The position numbers were made by a program, and so were the translations under genes. This document shows, piece by piece, positions 28,469-37,711 of a stretch of 64,000 bases of DNA. Each line of letters opens with the position of its first letter. Positions within the stretch are counted from its first letter, which is position 1. The stretch is taken from positions 1 through 64,000 of the forward strand of contig JAHIQI010000003.1 in the NCBI GenBank assembly GCA_018902755.1, written 5' to 3'. Under the pieces are notes generated by a model. That model was given only the letters and a program-made list of their open reading frames with translations, did not search any database and was not told the origin of the DNA. The DNA comes from Pseudomonadota bacterium (GTDB taxonomy: Bacteria > Desulfobacterota > Desulfarculia > Desulfarculales > Desulfarculaceae).

Positions 28469-30341
28469 CCGCCGCCGGCGGGAGAGTGGAACTGGGGGGC
28501 TCTTGGGCCTCTGGCGCGGGCGTCTCCGGGGGCTGGGGGGCCCTGGGGCGGGGCTTGCCGGCCAGGATGGCCAGCACCGCCTCGGCGTCCAGGGTCTCTT
28601 CCACCAGCAGGGCGCCGGCCAGGTTGTGCAGCACCTCCATGTGGCCTTGCAGCAATCCCGTGGCCCCTTCGTGGGCCTCGGTGACCAGGCGCCTCACCTC
28701 GTGGTCGATGGACCGGGCGGTCTCCTCGGAGTAGTCCCGGTGCTGGCTTATCTCCCGGCCCAGGAATATCTGCTCCTCCCGCTTGCCGAAGGTCAGCGGG
28801 CCCAAGGCCTCGCTCATGCCCCACTCGCAGACCATCTTGCGGGCCAGCTCGGTGGCCCTCTCCAGGTCGTTGCCCGCACCGGTGGTGAAGGTTTCCAGAA
28901 CCAGCTCCTCGGCCGAGCGGCCGCCCAGGAGCACCGCCAGGTTGTTGATGAGGTAGTCGCGGGTGTAGGTGTGGCGCTCGTCCACGGGAAGCTGCTGGGT
29001 GAGGCCCAGGGCCCGGCCGCGGGGGATGATGGTCACCTTGTGCACCGGGTCGGTGCCGGGGGTGAGCATGGCAACCAGGGCGTGGCCCGCCTCGTGATAG
29101 GCGGTGGTGCGCTTCTCGTCCTCGCTGAGGATGAGGCTGCGCCGCTCGGCGCCCATCATCACCTTGTCCTTGGCCTTTTCGAAATCCACCATGTCGATGC
29201 GGTTCTTGTCTTCCCGCGCGGCGATGAGGGCGGCCTCGTTGACCATGTTCTCCAGGTCGGCCCCGGAGAAGCCAGGCGTGCCACGGGCCAGGACCGACAG
29301 CTCCACGTCCGGCGACAGGGGGGTGCGCCGGGTGTGCACCAGCAGGATGGCCTCGCGGCCCTTAACGTCCGGGGTGGGCACCACCACCTGGCGGTCGAAA
29401 CGGCCGGGCCGCAGCAGGGCCGGGTCCAGCACGTCGGGGCGGTTGGTGGCCGCGATGAGGATGACCCCCTCGTTGGACTCGAAGCCGTCCATCTCCACCA
29501 GAAGCTGGTTCAGGGTCTGCTCGCGCTCGTCGTGCCCTCCGCCCAGGCCCGCGCCCCGGTGGCGGCCCACCGCGTCGATCTCGTCGATGAAGATGATGCA
29601 GGGGGCGTTCTTCTTGCCCTGGGTGAACAGATCGCGCACCCGGGAGGCGCCCACGCCCACGAACATCTCCACGAAGTCCGAGCCGCTGATGGAGAAGAAG
29701 GGCACTCCCGCCTCGCCGGCGATGGCCCGGGCCATGAGGGTCTTGCCGGTGCCGGGCCCGCCCACCAGGAGCACGCCCTTGGGAATGCGCCCGCCCAGGC
29801 GGGTGAACTTCTTGGGCTCGCGCAAAAACTCGATGATCTCGGTGAGCTCTTCCTTGGCTTCTTCCACCCCGGCCACGTCGTCAAAGGTGATGCGCCGCCC
29901 CTCGGGCTCGGTTTGCAGCCGGGCCCGGCTCTTGCCGAAGCTCATGGCCTTGCCCCCGCCCATCTGCATCTGGCGCATGAAGAATATCCAGATGCCGATC
30001 AGCAAGAGCATGGGGAACCAGGAAACCAGGATGGACATGTACCACGGCGAGTCGTCCTCGGGCTTCACCGTGATCTTGACGTCCTTGGCCCTCAGGTCGG
30101 TGATGAGCTTGGGGTCGTCCGGGGAGTAGGTGCGGAAGCGCTTGCCGTCGCTGGACCAGCCCCGCACCTCTTTGCCCTGGATCTCCACGCTGGTGACTTG
30201 GCCCTTTTCCACCGCCGTCAGGAACTCCGAATAGGGCAGTTTTTCGCTGCCCGGATCGGGCCGGTTGAAGAAGTTGAACAGCAGGACCATCATCAGGCTG
30301 ATCACCAGCCAGAGGGCCAAGTTTTTGTATAAGGGATTCAA
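28446..30341 (-). CDS. ftsH: ATP-dependent membrane zinc protease FtsH
   Basis: FtsH degrades membrane and short-lived cytosolic proteins. The 631-residue product has a first membrane span (about 8-25), a periplasmic segment, a second span (about 103-121), Walker A GGPGTGKT (194-201), Walker B IIFIDEIDAVG, the arginine-finger region ATNRPDVLDPALLRPGRFDR and the zinc site HEAGH (416-420). The TTG start at 30341 has GGAG 8 bases upstream and gives the usual short N-terminus. The Pro/Ala-rich C-terminal tail is longer than needed. A near-consensus promoter precedes it inside the end of tilS. Confidence 0.98.
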   Translation of the reverse strand: MNPLYKNLALWLVISLMMVLLFNFFNRPDPGSEKLPYSEFLTAVEKGQVTSVEIQGKEVRGWSSDGKRFRTYSPDDPKLITDLRAKDVKITVKPEDDSPWYMSILVSWFPMLLLIGIWIFFMRQMQMGGGKAMSFGKSRARLQTEPEGRRITFDDVAGVEEAKEELTEIIEFLREPKKFTRLGGRIPKGVLLVGGPGTGKTLMARAIAGEAGVPFFSISGSDFVEMFVGVGASRVRDLFTQGKKNAPCIIFIDEIDAVGRHRGAGLGGGHDEREQTLNQLLVEMDGFESNEGVILIAATNRPDVLDPALLRPGRFDRQVVVPTPDVKGREAILLVHTRRTPLSPDVELSVLARGTPGFSGADLENMVNEAALIAAREDKNRIDMVDFEKAKDKVMMGAERRSLILSEDEKRTTAYHEAGHALVAMLTPGTDPVHKVTIIPRGRALGLTQQLPVDERHTYTRDYLINNLAVLLGGRSAEELVLETFTTGAGNDLERATELARKMVCEWGMSEALGPLTFGKREEQIFLGREISQHRDYSEETARSIDHEVRRLVTEAHEGATGLLQGHMEVLHNLAGALLVEETLDAEAVLAILAGKPRPRAPQPPETPAPEAQEPPSSTLPPAAGDDQAGV

Positions 30342-30406
30342 CAGACTATCTCCAGAGGTGCCCGGAGGGCCCGGCGCAACAAGCGCCCATAATGATTAAA
30401 ATTCAT

Positions 30407-30435
30407 AGTATATGGTCACCCCTGGGGGGTGTCAA
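30407..30435 (-). promoter_or_regulatory. sigma-70 promoter of ftsH and the downstream run
   Basis: On the minus strand TTGACA (30435-30430), exactly 17 bases, TATACT (30412-30407). The -35 box lies inside the last codons of tilS, which ends at 30416. It probably drives ftsH-folP-cdaA-cdaR-glmM and perhaps coaX to mpl. Confidence 0.82.
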
Positions 30436-31828
30436 TGTAACTGAGTCTCAAATAGGCGCTTTCAGTGCCATTTAGGCGCGCCCGCTCGGCCACGGCCCAG
30501 GGAGCGGCCCACCAGGGGCCTTCCCGGTCGGCCAGGATCAGGGTGCGGGCTCGCCACCACTGGGGCACCTTGCGGTCGATGAGCAGGCGGCTGAGCCGCT
30601 TGCCGCCCGGCGCGCCCAGGGGATGGAAGCGCTCGCCGGGCTGGGCCGGGCGCAACTCCAGGGGCCAGCGCACCGCCTGGGCGGGCAGGCAGGCCAAGGG
30701 GCCCCGCCCCGCCACCGGCGGCTTTTCATCCACCAGCTCCAGGCGCAGGCTGACCCCCAGATGGGGCAGGGCCACCGTGGCCGGGCCGTGCAGCAGCAGG
30801 CTGGGGCACTGGGGCGGCTCGGCCCAGTCCAGGCGCAGGGCATGGGCTTCGCGCCAGGCCATGAGCCCTTCGGGCAGGGTGAGCCTGCGCCCCGGCGCTC
30901 CGGCAAACAGTTCGCGCATCTGCTCCACGTGCGGGGCCAGGAGGTGCTGCCCCCGGCCGGTCAGGATGTCCATGGCGTGGCGCAGCAGGCGGCGCTGCCG
31001 GGCCGGGTGCATGGCCGCCAAGGGCTCGGCCCGTAAGACCAGGCTGGTGCCCTGGCGCAGCAGGACTTGGCCCTCCTGCTCTCGGCACCACTGTTGCCAA
31101 AGATCTTCTTCCTCCCCGGCCAGGGCGGCCAGGCGGGCCAGGGCCTGTTCGGCCCGGGGGTTGACCAACTCGCGGGCCAGGGGCAGAAGCTGGTGGCGCA
31201 CCCGGTTGCGCAGGAAATCCAGGCTATCGTTGCTCTCGTCCTCGCGCCAGGGGTGCCCCTGGGACTCAAGCCAGGCGCGCAACTCCTCCCGGCTCAGGCC
31301 CAGCAGGGGACGCCACCAGGGCGGGCTCCAGGGGCGCATGGCCGCCAGGCCCGAGAGACCGGTGCCGCAGAGCAGGCGCATCATGACCGTTTCGGCCTGG
31401 TCCCCGGCGGTGTGGCCCAAGGCGATCACCTCGGCCCCGGCTTGGGCGGCCATTTGCATCAGCGCCTCGCGCCGGGCCTGGCGGGCCGCCTCCTCCAGGG
31501 AGCGGCCCTGGCGGTTCAGTGTCACTTCATGGATAAAAAAGGCCGCGCCCAGTTCCTCGGCCAGCCTGGCCACGAAGCGGGCGTCCTCGCCGGAACCGGG
31601 CCTGAGGGCGTGATCCACGTGTCCCAGGGCCAAGCGCCAGCCCCGCTCGGGCGCGGCCAGAGCCAAAAGGCGGGCCAGGGCCACCGAGTCCGAGCCCCCG
31701 CTCACCCCGGCCAGAACCACTCCCGGGGCGGGCAAGGGGCCGCCCAGGGGTGGGACAGCGGCCTTGACGTGCTTTGGGGGCGGCGATAAGCTCAAATCTG
31801 AGCTTTCCTTTTTACGGTAAGAGGCCAT
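30416..31828 (-). CDS. tilS: tRNA(Ile)-lysidine synthetase TilS
   Basis: TilS converts C34 of the AUA-reading tRNA-Ile to lysidine. The 470-residue product has the PP-loop SGGSDS (43-48), then HVDHALRPGSGEDARFV, ALGHTAGDQAETVMMRLL and a C-terminal domain with GERFHPLGAPGGKRLSRLL. The ATG at 31828 shares bases with the MOSC gene's divergent ATG and has no clear ribosome site. A TTG at 31795, with AGGA 10 bases upstream, is a plausible alternative and would still leave 32 residues before the PP-loop. It leads the tilS-ftsH-folP-cdaA region. Confidence 0.94.
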   Translation of the reverse strand: MASYRKKESSDLSLSPPPKHVKAAVPPLGGPLPAPGVVLAGVSGGSDSVALARLLALAAPERGWRLALGHVDHALRPGSGEDARFVARLAEELGAAFFIHEVTLNRQGRSLEEAARQARREALMQMAAQAGAEVIALGHTAGDQAETVMMRLLCGTGLSGLAAMRPWSPPWWRPLLGLSREELRAWLESQGHPWREDESNDSLDFLRNRVRHQLLPLARELVNPRAEQALARLAALAGEEEDLWQQWCREQEGQVLLRQGTSLVLRAEPLAAMHPARQRRLLRHAMDILTGRGQHLLAPHVEQMRELFAGAPGRRLTLPEGLMAWREAHALRLDWAEPPQCPSLLLHGPATVALPHLGVSLRLELVDEKPPVAGRGPLACLPAQAVRWPLELRPAQPGERFHPLGAPGGKRLSRLLIDRKVPQWWRARTLILADREGPWWAAPWAVAERARLNGTESAYLRLSYIDTPQG

Positions 31829-32276
31829 GAATCAGCCCAAAATAGTTTCCGTTAATATTAGTTCTACCAAAGGCGTGGTGAAAAAGCCCGTGCCCCAGGG
31901 TTGCCTGGAGCCGGACGTGGGTCTGGTGGGCGACGCCCACTCCGGGCCCTGGCACCGCCAACTCTCCCTGTTGGCCATGGAGTCCATCGATTACATGCGG
32001 GCCAAGGGAGCCGACGTGAACCCCGGCGACTTCGCCGAGAACATAACCACCCAGGGAATCGAGCTGCACACCCTGCCCGTGGGCACCCACCTCAAGCTGG
32101 GCGACGTGGAGGTGGAGGTCACCCAAATCGGCAAGGAATGCCACGCCGGCTGCGAGATCCGCAAGCTGGTGGGCGACTGCATCATGCCCCGCCAGGGCAT
32201 CTTCGTGCGCGTGCTCAACCCCGGCGAGGTCAAGGCCGGCGATCCGGTGAGCCGCCTGAGCGGAGAAGGAGGCTAG
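31827..32276 (+). CDS. MOSC-domain protein
   Basis: MOSC domains are beta-strand proteins related to the molybdenum cofactor sulfurase C-terminus; stand-alone copies often act in molybdopterin or sulfur-carrier chemistry. The 149-residue product contains GLVGDAHSGPWHRQLSLL, NPGDFAENITTQGIEL, GTHLKLGDVEVEVTQ and the conserved cysteine region GKECHAGCEIRKLVGDC (Cys105, 109, 118). AAGAGG precedes the ATG. It opens a plus-strand operon with a Cys-rich protein, a Nudix hydrolase and AMMECR1, and is divergent from tilS. The substrate is unknown. Confidence 0.93.
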   Translation: MNQPKIVSVNISSTKGVVKKPVPQGCLEPDVGLVGDAHSGPWHRQLSLLAMESIDYMRAKGADVNPGDFAENITTQGIELHTLPVGTHLKLGDVEVEVTQIGKECHAGCEIRKLVGDCIMPRQGIFVRVLNPGEVKAGDPVSRLSGEGG

Positions 32277-32281
32277 GCGCG

Positions 32282-32680
32282 GTGGCCGAGCTGCAGCGCC
32301 TGGGTGGGCAAAACTGCGCCTACTACACCCGACGGCGCTGCACCCGCACGGTCAGCCCCGAGGCATCCCACGACGCCCGCTGCACCCTGTTGGAGCAGCG
32401 GCGCAAGGTGGGAGCGGCCACCATGGACCGACTGGACCGCCTCAAGAACCTGGCCGACGAGGGCGACCGCGAGGTGGCCCGCCGCCACGTGATCCAAAAG
32501 AACCTGGACCAGATCACCCGTCTGTCCTGCCCCCGCTACGTTCCCAAGTCCGGGGCCGGACCCTTGTGCCAACACCAGCACCTGGTTTCCTGCCTGCTGC
32601 TCTTGCCAGAGTGCGAGGGGCGCTGCGAATACTACATGCACCGCCGGGAGCCGCCCCACAAGCGCGAGGAAAAGCCGTGA
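32282..32680 (+). CDS. eight-cysteine hypothetical protein in the MOSC operon
   Basis: I do not recognise this 132-residue family. It has eight cysteines, three in the N-terminal third (Cys12, 20, 34) and five in the C-terminal third (Cys83, 96, 104, 111, 115), around a charged probable helix (DRLDRLKNLADEGDREVARR). The cysteines and the C-terminal EC-x3-C suggest a zinc or iron-sulfur site. No signal peptide. The GTG at 32282 has AGGAGG 9 bases upstream. It begins 5 bases after the MOSC stop and overlaps the Nudix start (GTGA). A role with the MOSC protein in sulfur or metal handling is speculation. Confidence 0.75.
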   Translation: MAELQRLGGQNCAYYTRRRCTRTVSPEASHDARCTLLEQRRKVGAATMDRLDRLKNLADEGDREVARRHVIQKNLDQITRLSCPRYVPKSGAGPLCQHQHLVSCLLLLPECEGRCEYYMHRREPPHKREEKP

Positions 32681-33126
32681 GCCCCCACCCGCGCAACCCC
32701 TATCCCACCGTGGACATCATCATCGAGCTGGAGCGCCCCGGCCGACCCATCGTGCTGGTCCGTCGGGCCAACCCGCCCCACGGCTGGGCCCTGCCCGGCG
32801 GCTTCGTGGACTACGGCGAGAGCTTGGAGGCGGCGGCGGTGCGCGAGGCGGCCGAGGAGGCCGGCCTCACCGTGGAACTGGTGGCAATGCTGGGGGCCTA
32901 CTCCGACCCCAAACGCGACCCGCGCCAGCACAACCTCTCGGTGGTGTACGTGGGCCGGGCCCAGGGGGAGCCCCAGGGAGGCGACGACGCGGCCCAGGCC
33001 CAGGCCATCGATCTGGAGGATTTGCCCCGGCCCTTGTGCTTTGACCACGGGCTGATAATCAGCCACTACCTTCTCTGGCGCTCGGGCCTGCGTCCCGCCG
33101 CGCCGGTGCAAAACGGGGGAGCCTGA
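32677..33126 (+). CDS. Nudix hydrolase
   Basis: Nudix enzymes hydrolyse nucleoside diphosphates linked to another group. The 149-residue product has a complete Nudix box from GGFVDYGES to REAAEEAGL (about residues 43-66), with the metal-binding REAAEEAG, and LVRRANPPHGWALPG before it. The pattern resembles ADP-ribose or similar dinucleotide hydrolases, but substrate cannot be told. The GTG start overlaps the Cys-rich gene's stop and has GAGGA upstream. It ends 2 bases before the AMMECR1 gene. Confidence 0.93.
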   Translation: MSPHPRNPYPTVDIIIELERPGRPIVLVRRANPPHGWALPGGFVDYGESLEAAAVREAAEEAGLTVELVAMLGAYSDPKRDPRQHNLSVVYVGRAQGEPQGGDDAAQAQAIDLEDLPRPLCFDHGLIISHYLLWRSGLRPAAPVQNGGA

Positions 33127-33128
33127 CC

Positions 33129-33692
33129 ATGAGCGAGCATGAACTGAGCCCCAAGGAGCAGAAGGCCCTGTTGGAGCTGGCCAGAGGGCGAATCGCCCGC
33201 CTGGTGGGCCGCGAGGGCGATGGCCCCGCCAAGGACGAGCTGCCCGGCCCGGAGATGAAACGGGGCGCCTTCGTGACCCTGCACAAGCAGGGCCGCCTAA
33301 GGGGATGCATCGGCAACTTCATCTCCGATGAGCCCCTGACCGAGCTGATCCAGGACATGGCCGTGGCCGCGGCCAGCCAGGACCCCCGCTTCCCGCCGCT
33401 GGGCGCGGCCGAGCTGGACCAGGTGGACCTGGAGATCAGCGTGCTCAGCCCGCTGAAGCGCATCAGCGACGTGAACGAGATAAAGGTGGGCACCCACGGC
33501 ATCTACATGGTCAGCCCCCGTGGGCGAGGGGTGCTGCTGCCCCAGGTGGCCACGGAATACGGCTGGGACCGCGACACCTTCCTGGACCAGACCTGCGTGA
33601 AGGCGGGCCTCAGGCCGGGCTGCTGGCGCGATCCGGACACCGAGATTCTCATCTTCTCGGCCCAGATTTTCGGGGAAAAAGAGGCTGGTTAG
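33129..33692 (+). CDS. AMMECR1-domain protein
   Basis: AMMECR1 is a widely conserved domain of unresolved function. The 187-residue product shows the hallmark LRGCIGNFISDEPL and the following AVAAASQDPRFPPL, LEISVLSPLKRI and HGIYMVSPRGRGVLLPQVA. In many bacteria the domain is fused or adjacent to MEMO1-like or radical SAM (AmmeMemoRadiSam) genes; here it is stand-alone and last in the MOSC-Cys-rich-Nudix operon. It converges on coaD with only 3 bases between stops and no visible terminator. Confidence 0.95.
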   Translation: MSEHELSPKEQKALLELARGRIARLVGREGDGPAKDELPGPEMKRGAFVTLHKQGRLRGCIGNFISDEPLTELIQDMAVAAASQDPRFPPLGAAELDQVDLEISVLSPLKRISDVNEIKVGTHGIYMVSPRGRGVLLPQVATEYGWDRDTFLDQTCVKAGLRPGCWRDPDTEILIFSAQIFGEKEAG

Positions 33693-33695
33693 GCC

Positions 33696-34199
33696 TTAGC
33701 TCTTGTCGGTCAGGGCCTTTTTGGCCGCGAATTTTTCCTTTAGGCGGCGCGAAACGCTCGAAGGCACCAGGCCGTTGATGTCACCGCCCAGCATGGCCGC
33801 TTCCTTGATGATGGTGGAGCTTACGTAGAACCACTTGTAGTCGGTCATCAAGAACACCGACTGAACCTCGCGGTTGAGCTTGCGGTTCATGAGCGCCATC
33901 TGGAACTCGTACTCGAAGTCCGACAAGGCCCGAAGCCCACGCAGGATCACGTTGGTCCCGTGGGCCAGGACGTAGTCCACCAGCAGGCCGTCAAAAGTCT
34001 CCACCGAGGCGCCGGGGATGTCGGCGATGACCTCCTGGATCATCTCCACCCGCTCGGGCATGGGGAACAGGCCGCTCTTCTCCGGGTTGACCGCCACCGC
34101 CACCACCACCTCGTCGAATATTTCCAGGCCGCGATGCAAGATGGAAAGGTGCCCGTTGGTTATGGGATCGAAAGAACCGGGATAGATAGCGGTTTTCAT
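33696..34199 (-). CDS. coaD: phosphopantetheine adenylyltransferase CoaD
   Basis: CoaD adenylates 4'-phosphopantetheine in CoA synthesis. The 167-residue product begins MKTAIYPGSFDPITNGHLSI, with the nucleotidyltransferase histidine at residue 17, and contains RGLRALSDFEYEFQMALMNR and YVSSTIIKEAAMLGGDI (the ISSTxxR-type motif as VSSTIIK). It overlaps rsmD by 4 bases, the usual rsmD-coaD pair. Confidence 0.98.
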   Translation of the reverse strand: MKTAIYPGSFDPITNGHLSILHRGLEIFDEVVVAVAVNPEKSGLFPMPERVEMIQEVIADIPGASVETFDGLLVDYVLAHGTNVILRGLRALSDFEYEFQMALMNRKLNREVQSVFLMTDYKWFYVSSTIIKEAAMLGGDINGLVPSSVSRRLKEKFAAKKALTDKS

Positions 34200-34768
34200 G
34201 TGCCTTCCCCTCTGGAATCGCTGCTTGGGGCCAAGAAGCTCAACTCGCTCTGACCGTATCGGCGGTGGTCAAGTATTTCAAGCCCGCCGGGAGCCTCGGG
34301 GGCTTCCTTTGGCGAGTGCTCTATTATCAACAGCCCCTGGGGGGCCAAAAGCCAGCCCTGGGCGGCCAGCTCCAGCAGGCGGCCCACCTGCCCCTTGTCG
34401 TAGGGCGGATCGGCCAGCACCAAGTCAAAGGGCCCGGCGGCCTTTAGCGCCCCCACCGCGGCCCCCAATCCGGCGGCCAGCACCCGGCCCTGCTCGGTCA
34501 GGCCCAAGGCGTCCAGGCTGGCCTGGATGAGCTGGGCGGCGGGGCGGCTATTTTCCACGAACAGGCAGGACGCCGCCCCCCGGCTCAGGGCCTCCAGGCC
34601 CAGGGCCCCGCTGCCCGCGTAAAGGTCGGCCACCCGGGCGTCGGCCACCCGGGGGCCTAATATGTTGAACAGGGCCTGACGCATCTTGGCGCCGGTGGGC
34701 CGGATGGCCAGACCGGGGGTGACCTTTAAATTGCGCCCCCTGAGCCGCCCGCCGGTGATTTTCAGCAA
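34196..34768 (-). CDS. rsmD: 16S rRNA (guanine966-N2)-methyltransferase RsmD
   Basis: RsmD methylates G966 of 16S rRNA. The 190-residue product has ITGGRLRGRNLKVTPG, RPTGAKMRQALFNIL, the SAM-binding DLYAGSGALGLEALSRGA and the catalytic ADPPYDKG. It starts 12 bases after asd and overlaps coaD by 4 bases. Confidence 0.96.
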   Translation of the reverse strand: MLKITGGRLRGRNLKVTPGLAIRPTGAKMRQALFNILGPRVADARVADLYAGSGALGLEALSRGAASCLFVENSRPAAQLIQASLDALGLTEQGRVLAAGLGAAVGALKAAGPFDLVLADPPYDKGQVGRLLELAAQGWLLAPQGLLIIEHSPKEAPEAPGGLEILDHRRYGQSELSFLAPSSDSRGEGT

Positions 34769-34780
34769 GGCCCTTAATCC

Positions 34781-35800
<1,020 letters not shown>

Positions 35801-35887
35801 GGTTTCTTCTCTTCCTTCTGACTCTCTGCTCCAAGGTTGGTAGGCCCATTACGGCGGCGTACACAGCCTCCGGGTGGCCACGGTCTT

Positions 35888-35916
35888 TATTTAGCCGTGA
35901 CCGGGCCTTATTGCAA
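35888..35916 (-). promoter_or_regulatory. probable sigma-70 promoter of asd
   Basis: On the minus strand TTGCAA (35916-35911), 17 bases, TAAATA (35893-35888). The predicted transcript start lies about 80 bases upstream of the asd ATG. The 148-base gap contains no other clear signal. Confidence 0.6.
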
Positions 35917-35948
35917 TCTCTTTGTTGGGGAAAAATCGGCGGCCCGGA

Positions 35949-36443
35949 TCAGCGTCCGGTGATCTGTTTTCGAATTTTCCTGATCAGGCCCCCCTGGCTC
36001 ACCAGATCGGTGAGATAGGGGTCCACCGGCTTGGCCTGGAAGGAGGTGTCCTGCTCCACGTCCTCAATGAGCCCGCTGTAGGGGTCCAGGCGCAGGCGGT
36101 CGCCGTCGTGCACCCGGGCGGCGGCCTCGGGGCAGGTGAACACCAGTAGGCCCAGGTTGAAGGCGTTGCGGTAGAACATGCGCGAGAAGCTGTGGGCTAT
36201 CACCGCGCCCACCCCGGCGTTCTTGATGGCCAGGGGAGCCTGCTCCCGGGAGGAGCCGCAGCCGAAGTTGCGCCCGGCCACGATGAAATCGCCGAAGCCC
36301 ACCTGCCCGGCGAACTCGGGACGAAGGTCGCCCAGCACCACCTTGGACCAGGAATGGGGGTCGCGCTGGTGCAGGTAGCGGGCCGGTATGATGGCGTCGC
36401 TGGAGATGTGGTCGCCGAACACCCAGGCCATGCCGCTGATCAT
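35949..36443 (-). CDS. leuD: 3-isopropylmalate dehydratase small subunit LeuD, non-consensus active-site residues
   Basis: LeuD is the swivelling domain of isopropylmalate isomerase. The 164-residue product starts MISGMAWVFGDHISSDAIIP and contains NFGCGSSREQAPLAIKNAG and FYRNAFNLGL. The fold and length fit the archaeal-type small subunit. From memory of the family the loop is usually GDNIDTD and the later motif SSREHAP; here they are GDHISSD (10-16) and SSREQAP (Gln68). The ATG overlaps the leuC stop (ATGA) and has GGAGG upstream. Substrate may differ from isopropylmalate, or this is a divergent branch of the family. Confidence 0.9.
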   Translation of the reverse strand: MISGMAWVFGDHISSDAIIPARYLHQRDPHSWSKVVLGDLRPEFAGQVGFGDFIVAGRNFGCGSSREQAPLAIKNAGVGAVIAHSFSRMFYRNAFNLGLLVFTCPEAAARVHDGDRLRLDPYSGLIEDVEQDTSFQAKPVDPYLTDLVSQGGLIRKIRKQITGR

Positions 36444-37711
36444 GATAGAACCTCCGCCGGATCGGCCACCCGGCCCAAAATGGCGCTGGCCGCGGCCACG
36501 GCGGGCCCGGCCAGATAGATGCGGCTGCTGGGGTGGCCCATGCGGCCCCGGTAATTGCGGTTGGCGGTGGCCACGGCCACTTCCCCGGCGGCCAAGACCC
36601 CCAGGTGGGCGCCCGCGCAAGGGCCGCAGGAGGGCGGGCCCATGATGCCACCGGCGGCCAGGAACGTCTCCACCAACCCCTCGCGCACCGCTTGCAACAT
36701 GATGCGCGGGGTGGGGGGGATCACCATCAGGCGCACCCGGGGGTGGACCTGCTTGCCGCTCAATACCTGGGCGGCCACGCGCAGGTCTTCCAGACGGGCG
36801 GCGGCGCAGGAGCCGATGAACACCTGATCCACCGGCTCGTAGCCCGCCCGGCGGGCCGGGGCCACGTCGTGGGGGCGGTGGGGCCGGGCCGCTTGGGGCT
36901 CCAGGCCGGTGACGTCCAGCTTCACCGTCTTGCTGTAGACGGCCTCCGGGTCCGGGGCCACCGAGGCCCAGGAGCGCTTGGCCTTGTCCTTGAGGTAGTC
37001 GGTGGTCACCTGATCCACCGGGAACAGCGCCGCCTTGGCCCCGCTTTCCACCATCAGGTTGCTGATGGTCAGGCGGGCGTCCATGGACAGCCGGGGCACC
37101 AGGGGGCCGCTGAACTCCAGGCTCTGGTAGTGGGCCCCCTCGGGGCCCAGCAGGCGCAACAGGGCCAGGGCGATGTCCATGCCCCCCACCCATGGGCCCA
37201 TCTCGCCGCCCAGCTCCACCTTGGTGGTGCCGGGCACCTGGAACCAGCCGCGGCCGGTGACCAGGGCGGCGGCCAGGTCGCTGGCTCCCACCCCGGTGGC
37301 GAAGGCCCCCAGGGCTCCGTGGGTTACCATGCGGCTGTCCGCCCCCACCACCAGCTCGCCGGGCAGGATGAGGCCCCCCTCGGCCAACAGCACGTGGGAG
37401 ATGCCCGAACGGCCGCCCTGGAAGCGGTGCTCCAGGTGGTTGGACGAGGCGAACTCATTCATCTCCTTGGTGATCAGAGCGCTGCCCACGTCCTTGTTGG
37501 GGGTGAAGTGGTCGGCCACCAGCACCACCCGGGATGGGTCGAAGACCCTTTCGCCGCCTATCTCCTTGAAGCCGCGTATGGCCATGGGAGTGGAGACGTC
37601 GTTGGCCAGGACCATGTCCAACTCGGCTTCCACGATGGCGCCGGGCTCCACGTATGGGAGCCCGGCGCGGGAAGCCAAGATTTTTTGGCTCATGGTTTGG
37701 GGTTGGTTCAA
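36440..37711 (-). CDS. leuC: 3-isopropylmalate dehydratase large subunit LeuC-like, with altered catalytic motifs
   Basis: LeuC holds the [4Fe-4S] cluster of isopropylmalate isomerase. The 423-residue product keeps the three cluster cysteines (Cys302 in GSCAAAR, Cys362 and Cys365 in SCGPC) and the C-terminal ANRNYRGRMG. The usual GADSHT reads GADSRM (125-128), losing the catalytic-type histidine, and the usual SCTNGR reads SCAAAR. These consensus forms are from memory of the aconitase family. Fold and length are intact. The TTG start at 37711 overlaps the leuA stop (TTGA) with AGGAG upstream; an ATG at 37693 is possible. It belongs to leuA-leuC-leuD. Confidence 0.88.
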   Translation of the reverse strand: MNQPQTMSQKILASRAGLPYVEPGAIVEAELDMVLANDVSTPMAIRGFKEIGGERVFDPSRVVLVADHFTPNKDVGSALITKEMNEFASSNHLEHRFQGGRSGISHVLLAEGGLILPGELVVGADSRMVTHGALGAFATGVGASDLAAALVTGRGWFQVPGTTKVELGGEMGPWVGGMDIALALLRLLGPEGAHYQSLEFSGPLVPRLSMDARLTISNLMVESGAKAALFPVDQVTTDYLKDKAKRSWASVAPDPEAVYSKTVKLDVTGLEPQAARPHRPHDVAPARRAGYEPVDQVFIGSCAAARLEDLRVAAQVLSGKQVHPRVRLMVIPPTPRIMLQAVREGLVETFLAAGGIMGPPSCGPCAGAHLGVLAAGEVAVATANRNYRGRMGHPSSRIYLAGPAVAAASAILGRVADPAEVLS

